NCBI GenBank assembly: GCA_014379915.1
Contig: JACMKV010000043.1
Span: 1-9,796, forward strand
Source: Burkholderiales bacterium
GTDB lineage: Bacteria; Pseudomonadota; Gammaproteobacteria; Burkholderiales; JACMKV01
Length of the DNA: 9,796 nucleotides
Direction: 5' to 3'
Under the pieces are notes generated by a model. It had not been told where the DNA came from and did no database searches. It worked only from the letters and a program-made list of their open reading frames with translations. Shown here one piece after another: positions 1 to 6,929 of this stretch (position 1 is its first letter; every line of letters begins with the position of its first letter). Position numbers and translations under genes: made by a program.

Positions 1-112
1 CCAGCACGCCGAGGACAGCGCTGAACGCGTGCAAGCCGTAAATTGCATGAGTCAACGTGACCAAACCCCCGCGTGGAATGATGCTTGAGGAAGACGCTTC
101 GATGTCTGTCAT
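1..112 (-). CDS. Partial putative membrane protein, N-terminus only
   Basis: The minus strand opens with ATG at 112-110 and stays open to the left edge, giving about 37 residues with the rest outside the window. After a short polar start (MTDIEASSSS, residues 1-10) the chain turns hydrophobic, with the stretch LVTLTHAIYGLHAFSAVLGV at residues 17-36. This looks like the first membrane segment of a small multi-pass protein. It resembles from memory the N-terminus of short conserved betaproteobacterial membrane proteins of the DUF4870-like kind, but that is only an impression. No clear Shine-Dalgarno lies upstream. It runs in the same direction as the gluconokinase, with about 250 bp between them. 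It could be a chance open frame, since only the start is visible. Confidence 0.5.
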   Translation of the reverse strand, partial: MTDIEASSSSIIPRGGLVTLTHAIYGLHAFSAVLGVL

Positions 113-363
113 GTCAGTTTTCGTGAATTTGCCAGCATTTGCTAAACAATTGCGCCAGCGGATTATTAGATTCAGGGCTCACTCGCCAAGGCTTCTGGAA
201 AGCGAACCGCGGCGTTTTTCTTCCCTGCATGCGAGAGGTCATACGAGCTTCGCGATGCTTATGACAAGCGATAAGCGGCTTTTGTCCTGAAACCGGAACG
301 ATCGCGAATAACATTATCGTCGATCCGGTCCGTATCGAAGCATGAGCTGAAATCGCCGTGCCA
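113..363. other. Intergenic gap between two minus-strand genes
   Basis: No convincing gene is seen on either strand. A loose inverted repeat around 293-332 (CCGGA-ACGAT against ATCGT-CGA-TCCGG) lies just downstream of the gluconokinase stop and could form a hairpin, but it lacks a following T-run. It cannot be called a terminator with confidence. Confidence 0.4.
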
Positions 364-858
364 TCAGATACCAAGCTCGCTTCGAATCCGCGTCACGATC
401 CGCTCGGGGCTTTGCGCCACATCGATGACTACCGCTGTTCCGGCTTCCGGTTCTTCCAAGGTATCGAACTGGCTCTTGACCAATGCTGGATTCATGAAGT
501 GGCCGTGGCGTTTTTTCAATCGCTCCGTTATCCATGCCGGCTCCGCTTTCAGGTACGCGAAGTGCACGACCTCGTTCACTTGCAGGAGCTTGCGGTAAGA
601 AGCCTTCAACGCGGAACATGCCAGCACGCTGTTATCACCTTCCGCGATACACGTCTCAATAAGCGTCCGCAAACTCGCGAGCCAGACATAGCGGTCATCG
701 TCGGTGAGTGGCGCGCCCGCTGACATCTTTTTGACGTTGGCGGCCGAATGATAATCGTCGGCATCATAAAACTTCCAGCCCAACTGCTGGGCGAGTAAGA
801 CGCCGATGGTGGATTTTCCGACGCCGGTAACACCGAACAGAATGATGAACAAGCTCAT
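364..858 (-). CDS. gntK: Gluconokinase, thermoresistant (GntK/IdnK) family
   Basis: This cytoplasmic kinase phosphorylates D-gluconate with ATP to 6-phosphogluconate, feeding the pentose phosphate or Entner-Doudoroff route. The 164-residue length is normal for the family and the protein appears intact. Visible motifs in order are the Walker A P-loop GVTGVGKS (residues 9-16), DADDYH (32-37), APLTDDDR (49-56), CSALKASYR (81-89), the RHGHFM block (117-122) and LEEP (134-137). The start at 858 puts the P-loop at the usual distance from the N-terminus. A GGAG sits only 2 bases upstream of the ATG, which is close for a ribosome binding site. The nearby PQQ-dehydrogenase remnant would fit an old link to periplasmic sugar oxidation that yields gluconate, but the two genes diverge, so a functional link is inference. 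The position after DDDR, usually PWL, reads VWL here. Confidence 0.95.
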   Translation of the reverse strand: MSLFIILFGVTGVGKSTIGVLLAQQLGWKFYDADDYHSAANVKKMSAGAPLTDDDRYVWLASLRTLIETCIAEGDNSVLACSALKASYRKLLQVNEVVHFAYLKAEPAWITERLKKRHGHFMNPALVKSQFDTLEEPEAGTAVVIDVAQSPERIVTRIRSELGI

Positions 859-1340
859 ATCTCCGTATTTTCCAAAAGGCGGCAGCCTGGATCAGGCGGC
901 GAATCGCGGTGGATTGCGAGAACAGGTAGTGCTTGAGGCCAGTTGAGGTCAAACGAGTTAAGGTTGAAGGAGACCACTCCACCCCGCCACCGCGGCAATG
1001 AAACTCGCATGACCTCTCTTCCTTTCCAGGAAGGGCGGCTGCGCCACGGTGGCCGCAGGCCGAGTGCGGGAGCAGACGCCGCGCCCCGGCTGGAAATCGA
1101 ACGCAGCCGCTGGCGCCCCCTCCCGCACCACCCTTCGGGAGACCGAGTCCGGGGCGCACGCGAAGCGCGGGGGTGGTTGGTTTCTGGTTTTCTCCGAATT
1201 CGATCGCCGTCGCCCAGCTGTAGTTCATTGCGTTCTTCAAAAGGGGGCGATTGCGCGCCGTTAAGATATTGCCCAAATAGCGCTTGCCTGCAACTGAAGC
1301 AAGCGCCGCTGCGAGTTTTGCCGTATCTGTATGATGCAAG
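859..1340. other. GC-rich, hairpin-rich non-coding block
   Basis: About 480 bp without a recognisable gene. Open frames cross it on both strands but read as low-complexity, Arg/Pro/Gly-rich translations, as expected from GC-rich DNA. Several exact inverted repeats are visible: CTTCCT/AGGAAG (1018-1023 with 1028-1033), GTGCGGGAG/CTCCCGCAC (1064-1072 with 1120-1128), GCGCCCCGG/CCGGGGCGC (1081-1089 with 1149-1157) and CTCCCG/CGGGAG (1120-1125 with 1136-1141). The second and third pairs interleave, so they cannot nest as one simple hairpin. On the minus strand at about 1345-1181 a frame reads DTAKLAAALASVAGKR, which sounds protein-like and might be a remnant of a lost gene, but I cannot name it. 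The promoter of gntK must lie in this block; no clear -35/-10 pair was found. Confidence 0.5.
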
Positions 1341-2579
1341 TTGCACGAATCACCCTCGAAACTTCCACCCTCGAAAACTTCCACCGTCTATCGCGGCAAG
1401 GTCATCGTCGGCATTACCGGTGTCGGCTACGGGCTGCACCTCGATAATCCGCGCAGCGACGCGCCGCTCGGCGCGGTGGTCGGTGTCGCCGGGCGCTACG
1501 GGCGCCCCGGCTTTCTCGCCGCATTCGATGCCGAAACCGGAAAGCGCGTGTGGCAATTCGATACCGTTCCCGCGCAAGGCTGGGAAGGCGAATTCCGCAG
1601 CACGACACCCGACGGCGAAAAATTACAGCGCGACATCAAGGGCGAGAAAGCGGCATTTCCGAATTACGCGGACGCGTGGCAATTCGGCGGCGGCTCGGCG
1701 TGGACGACGCCGGCGATCGATAACGAACGCGGCTTGCTATTCTTCGGCACCGGCAATCCGTCGCCGCAGATGGATGACGTTTCGCGACCCGGCGACAATC
1801 TGTACACGGTGTCGCTGGTCGCGCTCGACGCTGCGACCGGAAAATTACGTTGGCATTATCAGCAGGTGCCGCACGACTTGTGGGGTTATGATGTCGCCAG
1901 TCCGCCGATGCTGTTCGATCTCGCAATCGGCGGCAGGAAAATTCCGGCTGTCGGTCAGGCCGCGAAGACCGGCTGGTTTTTCGTGCATGACCGTTTGAGC
2001 GGCAATCTACTCCACAAATCCGAGCCCTTCGTGCCGCAGCAGAATCTTTTCATGCGCCCGACAACGGGCGGCGTACGCATCCATCCCGGCGCGGTCGGCG
2101 GCGTCAACTGGTCGCCGGCTGCCTACGATCCAAAGGCGCAGCGCGCGTTCGTGGCAGCGCTGCATATGCCGATGCGCTACACGGTGCACAAGGCCCCGGC
2201 GAGTGCGGACAAACCGGCGCTGCGCTATTCGGCGTTCGAACCGACCGATGAACCGCGCTGGGGTCTGCTCAGCGCGATCGATCAGCGCGGCAAAATTGTG
2301 TGGCAACACAAAACCGTGCAGCCGCTGATCGGCGGCGTGCTCGCGACCGCCGGCGGACTGATCTTCACAGGGGAGGGGGATGGCCGCGGGGGCCGCTTCG
2401 ACGCATTCGATGCCGCGAGCGGAAAGCTGCTCTGGCATTACCAGGCCGAAGCCGGCGTGAACGCGCCGCCGATCACGTACGAAGTCGACGGCGTGCAATA
2501 CGTGGCGGTCGCGGCCGGCGGCAATTCATTGTTCGGGTACAAGCAAGGCGATAGCTTGCTGGTGTTTGCATTGCCCTGA
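1341..2579 (+). pseudogene. 5'-truncated PQQ-dependent dehydrogenase remnant
   Basis: The open frame (412 codons from a TTG at 1341) encodes the C-terminal part of a quinoprotein dehydrogenase beta-propeller. Family members of this type oxidise sugars or alcohols in the periplasm using bound PQQ. Repeated propeller tryptophan motifs are seen at residues 61-75 (AFDAETGKRVWQFDT), 161-175 (ALDAATGKLRWHYQQ), 312-325 and 355-369. Other family-like blocks are GSAWTTPAID (118-127), HDLWGYDVASPP (178-189), GWFFVHD (211-217) and a typical C-terminal GGNSLFGYK (393-401). Full-length relatives usually have roughly 550-700 residues including a signal peptide. Here the signal peptide and the first blades are absent, and homology-like sequence begins only at about residue 15, right after a small tandem repeat. 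No Shine-Dalgarno precedes the TTG, and no upstream frame restores the missing half. The remaining frame is free of stops, so the loss may be recent. A short standalone propeller protein is the less likely alternative. Confidence 0.8.
1351..1381 (+). repeat. Two-copy tandem repeat at the break of the PQQ gene
   Basis: CACCCTCGAAACTTC (1351-1365) is followed at once by CACCCTCGAAAACTTC (1366-1381). These are two direct copies of 15 and 16 bases differing by one A in the A-run. A third partial start (CACC) follows. The repeat sits exactly where recognisable PQQ-propeller homology begins, so it marks the truncation junction. Confidence 0.85.
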
Positions 2580-2941
2580 GGAACTACCGTCCTCTGCTTA
2601 GGTTGTCATTCCCGCGCAGGCGGAAATCCAAGGTCCTCTTAAATACAATCTTGTCATTGCTGGACAATTGCGCATCAACCGGTGCGGTTCGGATCAGCTT
2701 ACCTTCAAAGATTTATTGAGCTTTACGTAATTGCGTGACAATCTGCTCTTGTTGTCGATCATTATTTGCGGGACCGGACACCAGCTGAGAAAGCCCCCGT
2801 TGCTCATCGATTTACGGTTGTGCCGGCAAGGTCCGAAGTTGCTATCATCGAAGCCGCTAGCTGACGTTCGCCTGCGGTATGTGCTGCGGCTCGGCCGGCA
2901 TGCATGCGTGTAAGACTGCTCTGATCATCCCACCCTCATTC
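2580..2941. other. Intergenic region with a repeat copy
   Basis: About 360 bp between the dehydrogenase remnant and the next lipoprotein gene. It holds the degraded repeat copy at 2592-2634 and otherwise no supported gene. Open frames in 2731-2913 have no ribosome binding site and no family resemblance. A weak TATCAT (2843-2848) might be a -10 box for the lipoprotein gene, but no good -35 partner is present. Confidence 0.4.
2592..2634 (+). repeat. Degraded/solo copy of the ATTCCC-type palindromic repeat
   Basis: This 43-base stretch matches the left arm of the element at 4628-4670 with four visible differences, including the shared terminal CTCTG-TTA, GTTGTCATTCCCGCG and ATCCAAGGT blocks. 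The core 2608-2627 reads ATTCCC-N8-GGAAAT, one base off the ATTCCC-N8-GGGAAT palindrome. No matching right arm with terminal inverted repeat is seen downstream, so it is a solo or decayed copy. It lies just after the dehydrogenase stop and could still fold as a hairpin. Confidence 0.8.
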
Positions 2942-3487
2942 ATGTTAAAAAAATCTGTGGTCTTGTTTTTGCTGCTGGCGCTGGCCGGCTGTGCCTGGCG
3001 CTCCCCGTTCGGGGATAGTCCGAAGCCTCCCGCGCAGCCTGCGGTCGATCTTTCCGCAGCGCCGATCGCGGCAACGGTTGCGGTTTTTGTGCCGCGCGAC
3101 GTCGCCGAAAAGCGTGCGCACTTCGTCTACGCCCATGAAGGCGTGTGGTTTCCGGAAGGCGAGATTATTGCCGCGACTTCATTGCGCGGGTTCGCCCAGG
3201 CGTTTCAAACGGCGCGGCCGGCCGATGAATTGCGGAAGGCCGATGTCATCGTCAAGGTTGGCGGCAACAGCGTTCTGAATCCAATGGTGCAGCGTTACTA
3301 CGTCGATGCCTTCGGCCAATGTCTGACTCCGGAAGGGAGACTGATCGAGGAATTTCGCGCGAGCGCCGTGACAGAAACCGAATTCGCCTATACGAAAGCC
3401 TTCGATGACGCTTATTTTAAGGCCTTCCGGGAAATCGCGGCACGCGTCGCTGTCAGTGACAAATGCCGGAGCGCGACTGCGCCGTAG
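2942..3487 (+). CDS. Putative outer-membrane lipoprotein of unknown function
   Basis: The 181-residue product starts with a short lipoprotein signal peptide: two lysines (residues 3-4), a hydrophobic run (5-13) and the lipobox LAGC at 14-17, so Cys17 would be lipidated. The residue after Cys is Ala, not Asp, which predicts sorting to the outer membrane. A Pro-rich linker (about 27-35) leads into a compact domain (about 45-175) with the stretch ADVIVKVGGNS and an aromatic, acidic C-terminal helix-like part (FAYTKAFDDAYFKAFREIA). I do not recognise the family. An in-frame start 63 bases upstream is possible but would bury the signal peptide, so ATG 2942 is chosen even though no clear Shine-Dalgarno precedes it. 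The gene appears monocistronic. A palindrome, CGCCGGT-A-ACCGGCG at 3498-3512, lies just after the stop but has almost no loop and no T-run. Confidence 0.75.
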   Translation: MLKKSVVLFLLLALAGCAWRSPFGDSPKPPAQPAVDLSAAPIAATVAVFVPRDVAEKRAHFVYAHEGVWFPEGEIIAATSLRGFAQAFQTARPADELRKADVIVKVGGNSVLNPMVQRYYVDAFGQCLTPEGRLIEEFRASAVTETEFAYTKAFDDAYFKAFREIAARVAVSDKCRSATAP

Positions 3488-3739
3488 CCGGCCGCATCGC
3501 CGGTAACCGGCGGTTGAGCGGCGGCTGGTTCGCGCTGTTCTTCGGTCCTAAGAATCCGAACTCGGTTGCAAAACGGTGTTGGCCAGTCCTTGCTTACCAG
3601 TTCGCAAATGGTTTGAAACCTAATGGCCAATATCGGGCTCATATCGCTACGAGGAAGTACTCGACGCTGCTTGAAACAGCGCCGAATCCACGACGGCTCA
3701 CCGAATTCCGTCTATGCGATGAGCGCGTCTTTTGACAAA

Positions 3740-3763
3740 AGCCGCTGGCGCGCCAATGCGGCT
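3740..3763 (+). promoter_or_regulatory. Palindrome between a -35-like box and the RBS
   Basis: AGCCGC (3740-3745) pairs with GCGGCT (3758-3763) around the perfect 10-base palindrome TGGCGCGCCA (3746-3755). It lies just after a perfect TTGACA (3732-3737) and before the Shine-Dalgarno at 3770. It could be an operator or a 5' UTR hairpin for the downstream lipoprotein gene. At the usual spacing the -10 position (AATGCG) is poor, so promoter activity is uncertain. Confidence 0.4.
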
Positions 3764-3769
3764 CGTTAC

Positions 3770-3775
3770 AGGAGG
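3770..3775 (+). promoter_or_regulatory. Strong Shine-Dalgarno fixing the start at 3782
   Basis: A perfect AGGAGG ends 6 bases before ATG 3782. It decides the start against the longer in-frame opening at 3623, whose extra residues would precede and spoil the signal peptide. Confidence 0.85.
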
Positions 3776-3781
3776 CAGATC

Positions 3782-4330
3782 ATGGAACGTAAAATCGCGG
3801 TTCTGGTATTGACAGGATTCATGGTGGGTCCGCTGGCCGGCTGCGAAAGCCTGCCCGGTACGAAAGGACAACAGGCGGCAGCCGGCGGTGGTGTTGCCGG
3901 GGCGGTTTTGGGAAGCGTAATCGGCGATGGCGTGTTCGCCACCGTGCTGGGCGGCGCTCTCGGCGCCGGCGCCGGCTATCTGATAGGCGCCAATTCCGAC
4001 AAGCTGTTCGGCAACAAAGATGATGCCAACAAAGCCGTCAAAAGTGCGCAGTCGAGCCCCGCAACCGTCGCGGACGTCAAGAAATCCAAAACGGCCGATC
4101 TCAACAGCGATGGCTTCGTTACCACGGACGAGTTGCTGGCAATGGATAAAGCCGGGTTAGGCGACAAGGAGATGATTGCGCGGCTGGAAGCCACAGATCA
4201 GTTTTTCGATCTGACCGCGGCGCAAGAGGATCGTCTTGCAGGCCAGGGGATCAGCCGCAACGTGCTGAAGGAAATGCGCAATATCAACCGCGACCAGCGC
4301 GAAGCCGCGCTGTCCAGGGCGAGGAAATAG
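3782..4330 (+). CDS. Glycine-zipper lipoprotein with an EF-hand-like loop
   Basis: The 182-residue envelope protein has a lipoprotein signal peptide (Lys4, hydrophobic 5-18) with lipobox LAGC at 18-21. Cys21 is followed by Glu, so the outer membrane is likely. Residues about 34-70 form a Gly/Ala-rich glycine-zipper hairpin, as in outer-membrane lipoproteins of the Rick_17kDa/SlyB-like superfamily, where such segments pack against or into the membrane. After a Lys/Asp-rich linker, residues 106-117 (DLNSDGFVTTDE) match the 12-residue EF-hand calcium loop, with D, N, D, G and final E in place. The C-terminal part (118-170) carries two related helical blocks: LLAMDKAGLGDKEMIARLEA, and FDLTAAQEDRLAGQGIS followed by VLKEM. 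Such blocks recur in proteobacterial lipoproteins of unknown role. The gene has its own strong ribosome binding site and no close partner. Calcium binding is inference. Confidence 0.8.
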   Translation: MERKIAVLVLTGFMVGPLAGCESLPGTKGQQAAAGGGVAGAVLGSVIGDGVFATVLGGALGAGAGYLIGANSDKLFGNKDDANKAVKSAQSSPATVADVKKSKTADLNSDGFVTTDELLAMDKAGLGDKEMIARLEATDQFFDLTAAQEDRLAGQGISRNVLKEMRNINRDQREAALSRARK

Positions 4331-4627
4331 CGGTTCTCAGCTTGGTAAAAATCTACAGCGACTCGACTGACACTGAGCGATGACCACCGTTTGATTTCTG
4401 CGGGCAGTTGCGGTTTGACTGTGACTGCCCTCCATCTATTAAAAACAGGCTGTGGAAAAACGCTGTGCGCCGGTTGCGGAGTATGCGGATGCCGGGGGCG
4501 CTTTAGCTTCCAGCGCTTGTAATCGAGCGAGTCTGCTTAAAGCGGGCTTTGGTCCGTGGTGCATCTCGAATCGCTCTTTCTCGCGCCGCGACAACGACTG
4601 ATTAGAATCAGCTAAAATCGTAACGGG
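4331..4627. other. Intergenic region upstream of the repeat element
   Basis: About 300 bp with no supported gene. It contains the hairpin at 4402-4430 and a small perfect inverted repeat CTGATT-AG-AATCAG (4598-4611), directly followed by TAAAAT (4613-4618), which resembles a -10 box without a good -35. If TAAAAT is a promoter element for the type I operon, the repeat element now separates it from hsdM. Confidence 0.35.
4402..4430 (+). terminator. Possible hairpin terminator after the glycine-zipper gene
   Basis: GGGCAGT (4402-4408) pairs perfectly with ACTGCCC (4424-4430) across a 15-base loop, about 70 bases after the stop of the glycine-zipper lipoprotein. The downstream sequence is only moderately T-rich and has no clear U-tract, so Rho-independent termination is weakly supported. 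Confidence 0.3.
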
Positions 4628-4746
4628 CTCTGATTAAGTTGTCATTCCCGCGGAGGCGGGAATCCAAGGTTGTCTAACTACCTGATTTACACTGTCTCTG
4701 GATTCCCGCTTTCGCGGGAGTGACGGCGATAGCGACTTAATCAGAG
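4628..4746. repeat. 119-bp MITE-like inverted-repeat element
   Basis: The element begins CTCTGATTAAGT (4628-4639) and ends with its exact reverse complement ACTTAATCAGAG (4735-4746). Inside each end lies a palindromic core, ATTCCCGCGGAGGCGGGAAT (4644-4663) and ATTCCCGCTTTCGCGGGAGT (4702-4721), so each arm forms its own hairpin and the whole can form a larger cruciform. The right arm carries about 8 extra bases between terminal repeat and core. The cores fit the ATTCCC-N8-GGGAAT pattern described for neisserial dRS3 repeats and similar repeats common in betaproteobacterial intergenic DNA. No coding capacity and no obvious target-site duplication are seen. A degraded relative is at 2592-2634. 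It sits 83 bp upstream of hsdM and may affect its transcription. Confidence 0.8.
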
Positions 4747-4829
4747 GTTCCATAGGCTGTCGCGAGTCAACGAATTTCAGGGAAGGGAGGGAATGAGTTG
4801 CCACGCGAAACCTTGGTATCGGTCATCGC

Positions 4830-6929
4830 ATGACCGGCGAAACCCATTTCCAACTCGCCAATTTCATCTGGGGCATTTGCGATCTTCTGCGCGGGCCTTA
4901 CAAGCGCAACGAATACCGTAAAGTCATTCTGCCTTTGACCGTATTGCGGCGTTTTGACTGCCTGCTTTTGCCGACCAAAGCGCGGGCGCTCGCAGAGTAC
5001 GGGGCAATCAAATCCAAACCGGAGAACGTCGTCCTGAGCCTGCTGCGCAAGGTTACCGGCCATGCGTTCTACAACCTTTCCAGGCTCGACTTCGCCAAGC
5101 TGCTCGATGACCCGAACCAGCTCGCGCCCAATCTCAATAGCTACATGACCGGCTTCTCGCCGAATGTGCGCGCGATCATGGAACGTTTCGCTTTCGAGCA
5201 ACAAATCGCGCGCATGGCGGAGAAGAATTTGCTGTATGAGGTGATCAAGGCTTTCAACAAAATCGATCTCTCGCCCAAGCGCGTTGATAACTTGCAGATG
5301 GGCTACGTGTTCGAAGAGCTGATCCGGATCGGCGCCGAGCAGTCGAACGAAGAAGCCGGCGAGCACTTCACCCCGCGCGAAGTGATCAAGCTCATGGTCA
5401 ATCTGCTTTTATCCCCCGAAAAAGATCTCGCTCGCAGCCACGTGGTGAAAACCATTTTCGATCCGGCGTGCGGCACCGGCGGCATGTTGTCGGTCGCCGA
5501 AAAATACATCCGCGACTTGAATGCCGACGCCAATCCGCTGCTCTACGGGCAGGATTGGAACGACGAAGCCTGGGCGGTGTGCAAGTCGGACATGCTCATC
5601 AAGGGCGAGGAAGCGGACAACATTATTCTCGGCGACACCTTCAGCAAGGACGGACACGACCGCAACACTGACGGGCACAAGATCACTTTCGACTACATGC
5701 TCGCCAATCCGCCGTTCGGCGTGGAGTGGAAACAGCAGCAGAAATTTATCGAGCAGGAGCACGAATCGTTTGGATATCAGGGCCGCTTCGGCGCAGGGCT
5801 GCCGCGCATCAACGACGGCTCGCTGCTTTTCCTTCAACACATGCTGTCGAAAATGCGCCCAGTGGATAAAGGCGGCAGCCGCATCGGCATCGTCTTCAAC
5901 GGCTCGCCGCTTTTCACCGGCGATGCGGGCAGCGGCGAAAGCAACATCCGGCAATGGATCATCGAGAACGATTGGCTGGAAGCCGTCGTAGCACTCCCCG
6001 ACCAGCTCTTCTACAACACCGGCATTTCCACCTACATCTGGATGCTCACCAACCGCAAGGAGCCGGAGCGGAAGGGCAAGATTCAACTCATAGACGCGCG
6101 CCAGTTTTACGTGAAGATGAAGAAGAGCCTCGGCAACAAGCGCAACAAGATCGGCGACAAGAATGCCGGCGAGCCGGACCAGATCGGCGAGATCACGCGC
6201 ATCCATGGCAAATTTCACGACGGTGAGACGCGTATGTTCAATATCGATGGTCAAACCAAAACGCTGACCGTCAGCAGGGTCTTCGATAACGCCGACTTCG
6301 GCTTCAGCAAAATCACTGTCGAGCGCCCGCTCAAGCTCAACTTTCAAGCCAGCGGTGAACGCATCGCTCGATTGGAAAATGAAAGCGGTTTCAAGAACCT
6401 TGCTACCAGCAACAAAAAGAACGAGGCAGTGCGGCTTCAGGAAATCGAAGCCGGTAAGCAGCGGCAGGAAAACATACGCGCTCTGTTGCGGGCTTTTGGT
6501 GAAAGCAGCGGCGAGAAGTTTTACAAAGATCGTGAAATTTTTCTAACCGAACTCAAGAGGCTCGACCGTTACCGCGAAGTGCGGCTCAGCGCACCCGAGC
6601 TCAAGGCTGCCCTCTGTGCACTCGGCGAGCGCGACGAGACCGCCGAAATCTGCCGCGACCGCAACGGCAAGCCCGAGCCTGATCCCGAGTTGCGCGACAC
6701 CGAGAGCGTGCCGCTCAGACAAAGCATCGAAAGTTATTTCAAGCGCGAAGTGCTCCCCCACGTCCCGTATGCGTGGATAGATCACAGCAAAACCAAGGTC
6801 GGCTACGAAATCCCGCTCAACCGCCACTTCTACCGCTACGAGCCGCCGCGTCCGCTGGAAGAAATCGAAGCGGACATTAAGACGCTTGAGACTGAAATTC
6901 TCACGTTGCTCAAGGAAGTCACCGCGTGA
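4830..6929 (+). CDS. hsdM: Type I restriction-modification methyltransferase subunit HsdM (long form)
   Basis: HsdM transfers a methyl group from S-adenosylmethionine to adenine N6 within the target recognised by HsdS, and is also needed for the restriction complex. The 699-residue chain has an HsdM N-terminal helical domain (about 6-150), GEHFTPREV (177-185), the SAM-binding motif I DPACGTGGM (211-219), the catalytic NPPF (293-296) and the family block ALPDQLFYNTGIS (388-400). All key residues appear intact. It is longer than the classical EcoKI-like subunit (about 530 residues). The C-terminal extension (about 500-699) includes a charged helical stretch and a conserved-looking block around HVPYAWID (644-651) and GYEIPLNRHFYRYEPPRPLEEI (split: 658-666 and 667-679), as in a known long-form subgroup. 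ATG 4830 is the first start after an in-frame stop (TGA 4794-4796), but no good Shine-Dalgarno precedes it. The stop overlaps the hsdS start. Confidence 0.95.
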   Translation: MTGETHFQLANFIWGICDLLRGPYKRNEYRKVILPLTVLRRFDCLLLPTKARALAEYGAIKSKPENVVLSLLRKVTGHAFYNLSRLDFAKLLDDPNQLAPNLNSYMTGFSPNVRAIMERFAFEQQIARMAEKNLLYEVIKAFNKIDLSPKRVDNLQMGYVFEELIRIGAEQSNEEAGEHFTPREVIKLMVNLLLSPEKDLARSHVVKTIFDPACGTGGMLSVAEKYIRDLNADANPLLYGQDWNDEAWAVCKSDMLIKGEEADNIILGDTFSKDGHDRNTDGHKITFDYMLANPPFGVEWKQQQKFIEQEHESFGYQGRFGAGLPRINDGSLLFLQHMLSKMRPVDKGGSRIGIVFNGSPLFTGDAGSGESNIRQWIIENDWLEAVVALPDQLFYNTGISTYIWMLTNRKEPERKGKIQLIDARQFYVKMKKSLGNKRNKIGDKNAGEPDQIGEITRIHGKFHDGETRMFNIDGQTKTLTVSRVFDNADFGFSKITVERPLKLNFQASGERIARLENESGFKNLATSNKKNEAVRLQEIEAGKQRQENIRALLRAFGESSGEKFYKDREIFLTELKRLDRYREVRLSAPELKAALCALGERDETAEICRDRNGKPEPDPELRDTESVPLRQSIESYFKREVLPHVPYAWIDHSKTKVGYEIPLNRHFYRYEPPRPLEEIEADIKTLETEILTLLKEVTA

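Noticed and set aside
57..290. Small plus-strand open frame at the left end
   Set aside because: No ribosome binding site or family resemblance, and it is opposite the likely minus-strand membrane protein start.
764..1384. Minus-strand open frame over the GC-rich block and the gntK start
   Set aside because: It overlaps gntK in another frame and most of it is low-complexity. Only a short stretch near 1181-1345 sounds protein-like and cannot be assigned.
943..1998. Long plus-strand open frame overlapping the dehydrogenase remnant
   Set aside because: Arg/Ser/Pro-rich translation with no family features; it is the out-of-frame shadow of GC-rich DNA and of the propeller gene.
2731..2913. 60-codon plus-strand open frame in the intergenic region
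   Set aside because: No start signals and no recognisable features; it ends just before the lipoprotein gene.
3498..3512. Palindrome after the first lipoprotein gene as a terminator
   Set aside because: A 7-bp inverted repeat around a single base has too little loop and no T-run follows.
3623..3781. Upstream in-frame extension of the glycine-zipper lipoprotein
   Set aside because: The strong Shine-Dalgarno and lipoprotein signal peptide place the start at 3782.
4793..4921. 42-codon open frame just upstream of and overlapping hsdM, with a GGAGG 2-3 bases before its ATG
   Set aside because: The spacing is too short for a good ribosome binding site and the peptide resembles nothing known. A coupling leader for hsdM is possible but unsupported.
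5409..6347. 312-residue minus-strand open frame inside hsdM
   Set aside because: It is antisense to clear hsdM coding with its SAM and NPPF motifs; a long antisense frame is expected in GC-rich genes.
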